Below are positions 1-4,854 of a DNA stretch of 6,128 nucleotides, piece by piece; the first letter of the stretch is position 1; each line of letters begins with the position of its first letter. Under the pieces are notes generated by a model. That model searched no databases. It was given only the letters and a program-made list of their open reading frames with translations, and was not told where the DNA came from. Source of the DNA: Pseudomonadota bacterium. Lineage in GTDB: Bacteria; Pseudomonadota; Alphaproteobacteria; Rhizobiales; Xanthobacteraceae. Where the stretch lies: NCBI GenBank assembly GCA_023430245.1, contig JAEZBA010000318.1, forward strand, positions 1 through 6,128, given 5' to 3'. A program made the translations under genes and the position numbers.

Positions 1-17
1 AGATCGTCGGTCTTCAT
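1..17 (-). CDS. nrsF: NrsF/OsrA-type (DUF1109) anti-sigma factor, N-terminal fragment only
   Basis: Only the first five to six codons are in the window. Read on the minus strand from the ATG at 17-15 they give M-K-T-D-D-L, after which the gene leaves the window. The start codon overlaps the sigma-factor stop as ATGA, the usual sign of translational coupling between an ECF sigma factor and its anti-sigma factor. Known: in Caulobacter (sigF-nrsF) and Bradyrhizobium (ecfF-osrA) the sigma gene is followed by a six-helix DUF1109 inner-membrane protein that holds the sigma factor inactive and senses metal or oxidant stress through conserved cysteines. MKTDDL is a common start in that family. The identity is inferred mainly from position and these few residues, since no domain is visible. 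Confidence 0.6.
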
Positions 18-562
18 GTCTCGTCGCGATGGCGTTTGGCCAGGGCTCCCAGTCCGCGATGCAGCGCCACCCGTACGGCGCCCTCGCTCATGTTCAAGCT
101 TTGCGCTGTCGCCGCGATCGATGAGCCCTCGATCGCAATCGCCCGGACCACCTTGCGCTGGCCTTCCGGCAGCACCTCGAGCGAGCGGGTAACGTCGCGA
201 TCGTTCACGGTTTCAGGCTCCGCCTGCGCCGGCAGAACGTCTTCGAAATCCTCGATCGGCAGATCGGTGCGGCCGCCGCGACGGCGCGCGGCATCGATGA
301 TCTTGTGGCGGGCGATACCAGAGATCCAGGGCCCGATCGGGCGGGTCGCATCCCAGGTCTGCCGCTTCAGATGCACCGCGATCAGGATATCCTGCACCAC
401 ATCCTCCATCTCGGCCGGATTGGCGCCGACGCGATAGAGCCCGCGGCGCACCAGCGGACGCAAGGCCTGGGCCATCTCGCGCAGGCAGCGTTCATAGGCC
501 ACGCCGTCACCGGCCAGTGCCGCCCGCATCAGGTCCGCCCATTGCGCTTCGCGATCCTTCAA
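14..562 (-). CDS. sigF: ECF sigma factor, SigF/EcfF type, paired with NrsF
   Basis: A sigma-70 family extracytoplasmic-function sigma factor, 182 residues if started at TTG 562-560. Sigma region 2 spans about residues 12-95 and contains EMEDVVQDILIAVHLK (51-66) and WISGIARHKIIDAARRR (79-95). Region 4 spans about 125-176, with the helix-turn-helix around SEGAVRVALHRGLGAL (159-174). REAQWADLMRAAL near the N-terminus is typical of this subgroup. An in-frame ATG at 598-596 would add 12 residues, but a promoter matching the buf promoter covers 606-581, so that ATG would lie upstream of the mRNA start. TTG 562 has AAGAGG at 572-567 just before it. A third choice is ATG 529, which would cut the conserved N-terminus. 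Downstream it overlaps the putative anti-sigma gene. By homology it answers heavy metals and/or oxidants and transcribes the divergent buf operon. The symbol follows Caulobacter; Bradyrhizobium calls its homologue EcfF. Confidence 0.88.
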   Translation of the reverse strand: MKDREAQWADLMRAALAGDGVAYERCLREMAQALRPLVRRGLYRVGANPAEMEDVVQDILIAVHLKRQTWDATRPIGPWISGIARHKIIDAARRRGGRTDLPIEDFEDVLPAQAEPETVNDRDVTRSLEVLPEGQRKVVRAIAIEGSSIAATAQSLNMSEGAVRVALHRGLGALAKRHRDET

Positions 563-580
563 GCCGCCTCTTCCCGTCTC

Positions 581-606
581 TTCGGTCCCGGCCTGCATAT
601 TGTTAC
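581..606 (-). promoter_or_regulatory. ECF-type promoter of the sigma gene (autoregulation)
   Basis: On the minus strand GTAACA (606-601), 16 bases, then CGAA (584-581). The same two elements at the same spacing occur in front of bufA on the other strand. GTAAC in the -35 with CGAA or CGTC in the -10 is the usual form of ECF promoters, and close to what I recall for Caulobacter SigF. The predicted RNA start is about 573-575, only about 12 bases before TTG 562. The match is seen in the sequence; recognition by this particular sigma factor is inferred. Confidence 0.65.
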
Positions 607-672
607 ATGCCGGTGACAGCATTGTCGGCTCCGGGAAATACCCGGCGCTCGAGAACACGAGCCCGTGAGCGC

Positions 673-698
673 GTAACACGGGTCGGTCCCGTCGCGAA
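673..698 (+). promoter_or_regulatory. ECF-type promoter of the buf operon
   Basis: GTAACA (673-678), 16 bases, CGAA (695-698), the plus-strand twin of the promoter at 581-606. The predicted RNA start is about 704-706, giving a leader of about 72 bases before bufA. The spacer contains a perfect inverted repeat ACGGG-N5-CCCGT (678-692), which may be chance. The leader begins with a small GC hairpin, GGCCGG (710-715) and CCGGCC (721-726) with a 5-base loop, which might protect the mRNA 5' end. Confidence 0.7.
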
Positions 699-766
699 AC
701 ATCCGATAAGGCCGGGTTGTCCGGCCCGCGCCACTGCACCTTGCAGGGCGACCAGCTTTCCTTTCT

Positions 767-771
767 GGAGG
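767..771 (+). promoter_or_regulatory. Strong ribosome binding site of bufA
   Basis: GGAGG with a 6-base spacing to ATG 778. It fixes the bufA start at 778 and rules out upstream in-frame starts. It is much stronger than the site of bufB, in keeping with high precursor synthesis. Confidence 0.85.
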
Positions 772-777
772 TACGGG

Positions 778-1059
778 ATGAACACCAAATTTGCAGCCGC
801 CGCTCTCGCCGGCTCGTTCGCCGCGGCTCTTGCGCTGACCGCAACGCCTGCGGCCGCGCAGCAGAAGGCCGATCAGGAGAAGTGCTACGGCGTCGCGCTC
901 GCCGGCAAGAACGACTGCGCTGCCGGCCCCGGCACAACCTGCGCCGGAACGTCCAAAGTCGACTACCAGGGTAACGCCTGGAAGCTGGTCCCCAAGGGCA
1001 CCTGCGCCTCGATGACCACACCGAAGGGCAAGGGCTCGCTGCAGCCGATCAAGAGCTAA
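778..1059 (+). CDS. bufA: BufA1-type bufferin precursor (DUF2282), periplasmic copper-binding RiPP
   Basis: A 93-residue secreted peptide. Residues 1-27 are a Sec signal peptide: Asn-Thr-Lys start, an Ala/Leu-rich core, and a probable cut after the AAA at 25-27 before QQK. The mature part is about 66 residues with exactly four cysteines: C36 (EKCYG), C47 (NDCAAG), C55 (TTCAGT) and C76 (KGTCAS). The pattern KCYGVALAGKNDC, then TCAGTS, then LVPKGTC is the DUF2282 signature. Known: DUF2282 peptides are bufferins; a BufB/BufC pair converts some cysteines to thiooxazole groups before export, and the product binds copper in the periplasm and raises tolerance. From memory the two central cysteines are the ones modified. 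First gene of the operon, behind an ECF promoter and a strong RBS. The metal bound here is inferred from homologues. Confidence 0.9.
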   Translation: MNTKFAAAALAGSFAAALALTATPAAAQQKADQEKCYGVALAGKNDCAAGPGTTCAGTSKVDYQGNAWKLVPKGTCASMTTPKGKGSLQPIKS

Positions 1060-1085
1060 GCTTTCCGTCCGTCTGACGCGATCTG

Positions 1086-1111
1086 ATCCCTCCCCTTGCA
1101 TGGGGAGGGAT
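1086..1111 (+). terminator. Intra-operon hairpin between bufA and bufB (partial terminator or mRNA-processing/stabilising element)
   Basis: A perfect 10-bp stem, ATCCCTCCCC (1086-1095) with GGGGAGGGAT (1102-1111), and a 6-base loop TTGCAT. Only three T follow (1111-1113), so it is a weak intrinsic terminator at best. Placed between a small abundant precursor gene and its enzyme genes, it probably lowers read-through or protects the upstream bufA mRNA from 3' decay, giving more precursor than enzyme. The structure is seen; the role is inferred. Confidence 0.5.
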
Positions 1112-1142
1112 TTGCGCTCCCCTAGCGTTTTATGGGTCCGCC

Positions 1143-1997
1143 ATGCACCGCTCATCGCTCCCGCCGGCTCCCGGCATCGGCTTCAAGCCACAGCATTTCG
1201 AGGCAATCGTCGCCGGCGAACAGCCGATCGGCTTTATCGAGGTGCATGCCGAAAATTATATGGGCGCGGGCGGGCCGCCGCATGCGATGCTGCGGCAATT
1301 GCGTGAGCATTACGCGCTGTCGATCCATGGCGTCGGCCTGTCGATCGGTTCGGCAGCACCGCTCGATACCGACCACCTGTCGCGCCTGAAAACGCTGTGC
1401 GAGCGCTACGAGCCGGCAAGCTTTTCCGAACATCTGGCCTGGTCGTCGCATGGCGAGGTCTATCTCAACGATCTCTTGCCGCTGCCCTATACGCAAGAGA
1501 CGCTCGACCGCATCGTCGCGCATATCGATCAGGTGCAGCACACCCTGCGCTGCGAGATGCTTTTGGAGAATCCGTCCACCTATCTGCAATTCGCGGACTC
1601 GACAATTCCGGAAACCGAATTCCTGTCGGAGATCGCGCGCCGCACCGGCTGCGGGCTCCTGCTCGACGTCAACAATGTGTTTGTGCAGGCGACAAACCAC
1701 GGTACCTCGGCAGAGACCTATCTCGCGACGTTTCCGCTGTCGCGGGTGAAGGAAATCCACCTCGGCGGGCATGACGCGCAAACCGACGAGACGGGCGCGC
1801 CGCTGCTGATCGATGCGCACGGCGCTGCGGTCGCCGATCCGGTCTGGGCCCTGTACGAAAGCGTCATCGCCCGCACCGGACCGCTGCCGACCCTGATCGA
1901 ATGGGACAATGACGTGCCGGACTGGCCGGCACTGGCCGCAGAGGCACGCGCGGCCGGTGCGATCCTCGCCAATGCCGCGAAGCGCAAGGCCGCCTGA
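1143..1997 (+). CDS. bufB: BufB, MNIO-family (DUF692) bufferin maturase
   Basis: A 284-residue, full-length DUF692 TIM-barrel enzyme: multinuclear non-heme iron-dependent oxidase, as in MbnB of methanobactin synthesis. Metal-ligand type motifs appear in the expected order: HAENYM (35-40), SIHGVGLS (60-67), FSEHLAW (94-100), LLENPS (140-145), LLLDVNNVF (172-180), EIHLGGH (204-210), IDAHG (223-227) and LIEWD (251-255). These give the His/Glu/Asp/Asn set that binds two or three irons. It acts in the cytoplasm and oxidises cysteines of the BufA precursor with O2. The start at 1143 puts the conserved PPAPGIGFK at residues 7-15. The RBS is weak (GGG at 1134-1136), in contrast to bufA. It is followed after a single base by bufC. 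It shows no missing motif and looks active. Confidence 0.92.
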   Translation: MHRSSLPPAPGIGFKPQHFEAIVAGEQPIGFIEVHAENYMGAGGPPHAMLRQLREHYALSIHGVGLSIGSAAPLDTDHLSRLKTLCERYEPASFSEHLAWSSHGEVYLNDLLPLPYTQETLDRIVAHIDQVQHTLRCEMLLENPSTYLQFADSTIPETEFLSEIARRTGCGLLLDVNNVFVQATNHGTSAETYLATFPLSRVKEIHLGGHDAQTDETGAPLLIDAHGAAVADPVWALYESVIARTGPLPTLIEWDNDVPDWPALAAEARAAGAILANAAKRKAA

Positions 1998-1998
1998 C

Positions 1999-2790
1999 AT
2001 GTTCGCTGGCATCCAGAGCGATTTTGCGCATGCGCTGCTCGATCCCGACCGGGCCGTGCCCGACGGCCTGACATCGCACACTGCACGCCATCCGCAAAAG
2101 CGCTTCGCGGTCTATCGCAACAACGTGGTGGTCAGTCTCGTCAACGCGCTGCGGGCGAAGTTTCCCGCCACCGAGCGCATTGTCGGCGAAGAATTCTTTG
2201 CCGCCATGGCGCGCGTGTTCGTGACGGCGCATCCGCCGCGCTCGAAAATCCTGCATACCTACGGCGACGATTTCGGCGACTTCATCGCCGCATTCGAACC
2301 GGCTTCGGAACTGCCCTATCTCGCCGATGTCGCACGCCTCGAAGCCGCGCGCACCCGCGCCTATCACGCCGCGGATGTGGCGCCGCTCGGCGCTTCGGTA
2401 TTCGCGGAGATCGACCCGCAAGCGGTTGCCGACCTGCGATTGACGCTGCATCCGTCGCTGCAGGTGCTGCGGTCGTCTCACCCGGTGGTGACCATCTGGG
2501 CGATGAATGCCGGCGAGATCGAACTTGCTCCGGTCGACCCGGACGCCGCTGAGGATGCACTGATATTGCGGCCTGTGCTCGATGTGGCCGTGCGCGTTCT
2601 TCCACCGGGTGGCGCCGCATTCCTGCTCGCGCTGTCCGGCGGTGCGCCGCTTGCGGAGGCCGCTGCGAGCGCCGCCAGCGATGACGGCCGTTTTGACCTC
2701 ACCGCCAACCTCGCAGGCCTCGTCACGTCCGGCGCCGTGTCCGCATTTGCTCCCCCCGCCGCTTCGTTGCCAGAAGGTTCAGCATCATGA
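1999..2790 (+). CDS. bufC: BufC, DUF2063 partner of the MNIO enzyme (HvfC/BufC/MbnC-like)
   Basis: 263 residues. The N-terminal DUF2063 domain (about 5-98) has the family hallmark RFAVYRNNVVVSLVNAL (35-51), KFPATERIVGEEFF (54-67) and the HTYGDDFGDFI segment (86-96). The C-terminal part (about 110-250) is the less conserved domain seen in BufC/HvfC proteins. Known: these proteins form a complex with the DUF692 oxidase and help it recognise the precursor peptide. ATG 1999 is separated from the bufB stop by one base, implying translational coupling; the same frame is open back to 1909 but that stretch lies inside bufB. The end is Ala/Pro/Ser-rich and overlaps the next start by 4 bases. No signal peptide or membrane segment is seen, which fits a cytoplasmic protein. 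Confidence 0.88.
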   Translation: MFAGIQSDFAHALLDPDRAVPDGLTSHTARHPQKRFAVYRNNVVVSLVNALRAKFPATERIVGEEFFAAMARVFVTAHPPRSKILHTYGDDFGDFIAAFEPASELPYLADVARLEAARTRAYHAADVAPLGASVFAEIDPQAVADLRLTLHPSLQVLRSSHPVVTIWAMNAGEIELAPVDPDAAEDALILRPVLDVAVRVLPPGGAAFLLALSGGAPLAEAAASAASDDGRFDLTANLAGLVTSGAVSAFAPPAASLPEGSAS

Positions 2791-3257
2791 CCGACACCCC
2801 GCTCACCATGCGTTCGCAATCCGGCCTGGCCGGACTGATCCTCCGCGTCAATGCGCTGATGGCGGTGATCCCCTACTGGCTGATCGCGCTGGTCGCCCGA
2901 ATTTCGATCGCCGGCGTGTTCTGGCGCTCGGGACAGACCAAGGTCGAGGGCTGGCGCATCACCGACGCGACGCTGTTTCTGTTCAAGGACGAATACAAGC
3001 TGCCGCTGATCGACCCGACTCTCGCCGCCTATCTGGCGACCTTCGCCGAGCATTTCTTTCCAGTGCTGCTGGTGCTCGGATTTGCGACCCGCTTCTCGGC
3101 GCTCGCACTCCTGATCATGACGCTGGTGATCGAGATCTTCGTCTATCCCGATGCCTGGCCGACGCACGGCACCTGGGCCGCCTGCTTTCTGATCCTGATG
3201 GCGCAGGGTCCGGGCAAACTGTCGCTCGACCATCTGATCGCGCAACGGTACCGCTAA
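2787..3257 (+). CDS. DoxX-family inner-membrane protein of the buf operon (BufD-like)
   Basis: 156 residues with four probable membrane helices: about 26-46 (VIPYWLIALVARISIAGVFW region), 79-99 (ending FFPVLLVLGF), 103-119 (SALALLIMTLVIEIFV region) and 128-141 (TWAACFLILMAQG region). The ARISIAGVFWRSGQTKVEGW stretch, the AEHFFPVLLVLGFATRFSAL stretch and the closing LSLDHLI are typical of DoxX proteins. The start overlaps the bufC stop as ATGA, with AGAAGG (2772-2777) as RBS. DoxX proteins regularly close bufferin and gold-induced (gig) operons; a link to electron transfer or to handling the matured peptide or metal at the membrane is suspected but not established. No metal-binding motif stands out. 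The assignment to DoxX is firm, the biochemical role is not. Confidence 0.87.
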   Translation: MTDTPLTMRSQSGLAGLILRVNALMAVIPYWLIALVARISIAGVFWRSGQTKVEGWRITDATLFLFKDEYKLPLIDPTLAAYLATFAEHFFPVLLVLGFATRFSALALLIMTLVIEIFVYPDAWPTHGTWAACFLILMAQGPGKLSLDHLIAQRYR

Positions 3258-3261
3258 GCAC

Positions 3262-3333
3262 AAAAAAGAATGCCCCGCGGCAGCCACAGCGGGGCATCCT
3301 CCCGGCACCACCGGGGCCTTTTTCTGAGGCCCC
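3262..3333. terminator. Bidirectional terminator cluster between convergent genes
   Basis: Three overlapping inverted repeats lie here. First, ATGCCCCGC (3270-3278) with GCGGGGCAT (3289-3297), 9 bp and a 10-base loop; on the minus strand it is followed by TTCTTTTTTG, making a standard intrinsic terminator for the CBS-BON gene. Second, CCCGG (3301-3305) with CCGGG (3311-3315), followed on the plus strand by GCC and five T (3319-3323), a weaker terminator for the buf operon. Third, GGGGCCT (3313-3319) with AGGCCCC (3327-3333), which cannot form together with the second. The first hairpin also acts as a stem on the plus strand but has no T run there. Confidence 0.75.
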
Positions 3334-3363
3334 GATTGTCCCAATCCTGTTCCGGGCCGGGCG

Positions 3364-4104
3364 TCAGGCTCCGGTCTTCAAAGCACTGTTCTGCCCGGCG
3401 TCGTCCGGCTCGATGGTGACGCCGGACATCGGATCGATCCAGACCAGGTCGTCGCGCACGGACCTGACACCCGGCACACTCTCGACCAGCACCTTGATCG
3501 CGGCGCGCTGCTGCTCGTCCAGCACAAATCCCGACAGCGTGACCACGCCCTGACGCACGATCGCATCCACGGTCGCGACCGGCGCCCATCGTTCGTTGTT
3601 CAATTCGCGCAGGATCGCCTCGCGGATCGCTACATCGCCGCTTGCCGGCGCGCTGGCGGGATGCAGATAGCTGACCAGCGCACGCAACAGATTGGCACGG
3701 CTGACGATGCCGACCAGCTTCTTGCCCCGCAGCACCGGGACGCGCTTGATGTGATTGCGTTCCATCAGCGCGACCACGTCGTTGAGCTGGGTGTCCTCGT
3801 CCACCGTCTTGGCGTCGCGGGTCATGACTTCGGAAACCTTGCGGCCATGCGCCTTGACGTAATCCCGCGCCAGCGGCCCGGGCCCCATCAGGAATTCCAG
3901 CCAGCGCGGCGGCGCGAACTGGGTGCCGGTTTCGGCGCGCCGGAGGAAGTCGCCCTCGGTCACCACGCCGACGAGATTTCCGGCCGCATCGACGACCGGA
4001 AGTCCGCTGATCTTCTTCTGCAGCATCAGCCGGATCGCGAGGCTAATCGGCGCCTCGGCATCGATCGAGACGACCGGCTTCGTCATGACGTCGCGGACCT
4101 TCAT
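3364..4104 (-). CDS. CBS-pair plus BON domain protein (probable low-oxygen or stress regulator)
   Basis: 246 residues. The first CBS domain is about 1-58 (VRDVMTKPVVSIDAEAP, then SGLPVVDAAGNLVGVVTEGDFLRR). A linker follows, 59-87, with RWLEFLMGPGPLARDYVKAHG. The second CBS domain is about 88-146 (VSEVMTRDAKTVDEDTQLNDVVALM, then RVPVLRGKKLVGIVSRANLLRAL). The C-terminal BON domain is about 158-224 (IREAILREL, TVDAIVRQGVVTLSGFV, VPGVRSVRDDLVW). CBS pairs bind adenosine nucleotides; BON domains are thought to bind lipid or protein surfaces. This order is common in rhizobia and relatives, but no reaction is known. ATG 4104 has GGAGGA at 4116-4111, 6 bases away. No signal peptide or membrane segment, so probably cytoplasmic. 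A FixK-like box lies upstream and an intrinsic terminator follows. It appears monocistronic. Confidence 0.9.
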   Translation of the reverse strand: MKVRDVMTKPVVSIDAEAPISLAIRLMLQKKISGLPVVDAAGNLVGVVTEGDFLRRAETGTQFAPPRWLEFLMGPGPLARDYVKAHGRKVSEVMTRDAKTVDEDTQLNDVVALMERNHIKRVPVLRGKKLVGIVSRANLLRALVSYLHPASAPASGDVAIREAILRELNNERWAPVATVDAIVRQGVVTLSGFVLDEQQRAAIKVLVESVPGVRSVRDDLVWIDPMSGVTIEPDDAGQNSALKTGA

Positions 4105-4151
4105 ACCGTATCCTCCATGCTTGAGGATCGCGTCTGCGGGTCACTCTCTCA

Positions 4152-4165
4152 TTGCGCTAGATCAA
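4152..4165 (-). promoter_or_regulatory. FixK/FNR-type box upstream of the CBS-BON gene
   Basis: The minus strand reads TTGATCTAGCGCAA, a full match to the Bradyrhizobium FixK2 form TTG(A/C)-N6-(T/G)CAA. Its centre is about 54 bases before ATG 4104. If an activator bound at -41.5, the RNA would start near 4117, just ahead of the RBS at 4116-4111. That leaves almost no leader, so the true start may be a few bases upstream. I see no clear -10 hexamer. The only gene it can serve by orientation is the CBS-BON gene; on the other side is the 3' end of marR. Confidence 0.6.
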
Positions 4166-4196
4166 AGGGCGCGCGCGCCTGACGTGGCGGCCCGAA

Positions 4197-4685
4197 CTAT
4201 CCGCTCTTTGCAAGCTTCTCCGGCGCCTCGTCGGCCGCCTCAATTTCCGCGGCCATGGTGTGATACATGCGCCGCAAGGTTTCCCGCGTCACCGCGAGAT
4301 CCGCCTCCGGAATACCGGCTGTCGCCGCGGCCTCAAGTTCGCGCGCTCGCGGAATCAGCCGGTTGACCAGCGCTCGGCCTTTCGAACTCAATTCCACATT
4401 GACTTCACGGTTATTGGTATCGGATCGCGTACGGGTCACGAGTCCAAGATTCACCAGCCGCGTGATCAAACGCGAGATGGTCGACACATCGATCGAGGTA
4501 ATCTCGGCCACATCAATCTGGCGATGCTTGTCGCCGGTCGACAGCCCCGCCAGCACCCGCCACATCGCGATACTGACGCCGTGCTGCGACAGTTCCCGCT
4601 CGTATCCGGCAACAAAGCCGGCGCCCACGCGGTTGACCAGATACGGCAGATACTCGGAGAGATCGAGATGCGGGCTTCCGGCCAT
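4197..4685 (-). CDS. MarR-family transcriptional regulator
   Basis: 162 residues, the normal MarR length. Dimerisation helices are at the N-terminus (about 8-35) and the C-terminus (about 110-150). The winged helix-turn-helix is about 38-105: AMWRVLAGLS, QIDVAEITSIDVSTISRLITRLVNLGLV (recognition helix about 66-78), wing RTRSDTNNREVNVELSSKGRAL. It is probably a repressor that releases DNA on binding a small, often aromatic ligand. ATG 4685 has GGAG at 4695-4692 with 6-base spacing. It is divergent from a flavin reductase and monooxygenase pair, the usual setting for a local MarR regulator. Palindromes in the shared upstream region (4717-4724 and 4782-4793) are candidate operators. The ligand cannot be read from the sequence. 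No terminator with a T run is seen after its stop; a 12-bp GC palindrome at 4168-4179 lies there instead. Confidence 0.93.
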   Translation of the reverse strand: MAGSPHLDLSEYLPYLVNRVGAGFVAGYERELSQHGVSIAMWRVLAGLSTGDKHRQIDVAEITSIDVSTISRLITRLVNLGLVTRTRSDTNNREVNVELSSKGRALVNRLIPRARELEAAATAGIPEADLAVTRETLRRMYHTMAAEIEAADEAPEKLAKSG

Positions 4686-4713
4686 CAGGCGCTCCAGTCA
4701 GGGCTTCATGCTG

Positions 4714-4742
4714 TGTCTTGCAAGGCAAAAGCCACCTGTCAA
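4714..4742 (-). promoter_or_regulatory. Possible marR promoter with CTTGCAAG palindrome
   Basis: On the minus strand TTGACA (4742-4737) is a perfect -35, but the hexamer 17 bases further, AAGACA (4719-4714), is a poor -10. The 8-bp palindrome CTTGCAAG (4717-4724) overlaps it and shares the TTGCA/TGCAA half-site with the palindrome at 4782-4793. This would fit autorepression by the MarR protein. Weak evidence. Confidence 0.3.
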
Positions 4743-4771
4743 AAGGTCAGCAATCCTGTCCAAATATTGCA

Positions 4772-4800
4772 TTTACAACTGTTGCACGTGCAAGTATGAT
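4772..4800 (+). promoter_or_regulatory. Sigma-70 promoter of the flavin reductase-monooxygenase operon
   Basis: TTTACA (4772-4777), a 17-base spacer, TATGAT (4795-4800): each hexamer is one base from consensus at ideal spacing. The RNA would start near 4807, giving a leader of about 48 bases to ATG 4855. The flavin reductase RBS is GGGAG (4843-4847). The operator-like palindrome sits inside the spacer. Confidence 0.65.
4782..4793. promoter_or_regulatory. Candidate MarR operator, TTGCACGTGCAA
   Basis: A perfect 12-bp palindrome located between the -35 and -10 of the promoter at 4772-4800. A bound dimer would block RNA polymerase. Another TTGCA lies at 4768-4772, and CTTGCAAG at 4717-4724. Its half-sites resemble a FixK box, but the gap is 4 rather than 6 bases, which argues against FNR/FixK. 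Binding by the adjacent MarR protein is inferred from position. Confidence 0.55.
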
Positions 4801-4854
4801 CGCTACCAATGAGAACAACAAGAGCCGGTCATCGGCCATCACGGGAGCGCAGCC

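Noticed and set aside
189..214. Another GTAAC motif, inside the sigma gene, as an ECF promoter
   Set aside because: No CGAA or CGTC follows at 16-17 bases and no gene starts downstream on that strand.
563..1021. The sigma-factor frame stays open upstream to 1021, allowing a 335-residue protein
   Set aside because: The extra residues are Arg/Ser-rich with no domain, lie antisense to bufA and cross both promoters. This is a by-product of high G+C.
1152..2081. A 309-residue open frame on the minus strand, antisense to bufB
   Set aside because: Low-complexity Arg/Gly/Gln-rich translation, opposite a clear DUF692 gene.
2478..3344. A 288-residue open frame on the minus strand across bufC, doxX and the terminator
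   Set aside because: It runs through the terminator hairpins and opposes two well-supported genes. The translation is typical of antisense G+C-rich frames.
4168..4179. Palindrome GGCGCGCGCGCC after marR as a terminator
   Set aside because: A self-complementary alternating GC run without a loop; only three T follow on the marR strand. It could favour unusual DNA structure, but nothing supports a role.
4782..4793. TTGCACGTGCAA as a second FixK/FNR box
   Set aside because: The half-sites are 4 bases apart instead of 6, and the site lies between -35 and -10, where an activator would block transcription. A repressor operator fits better.
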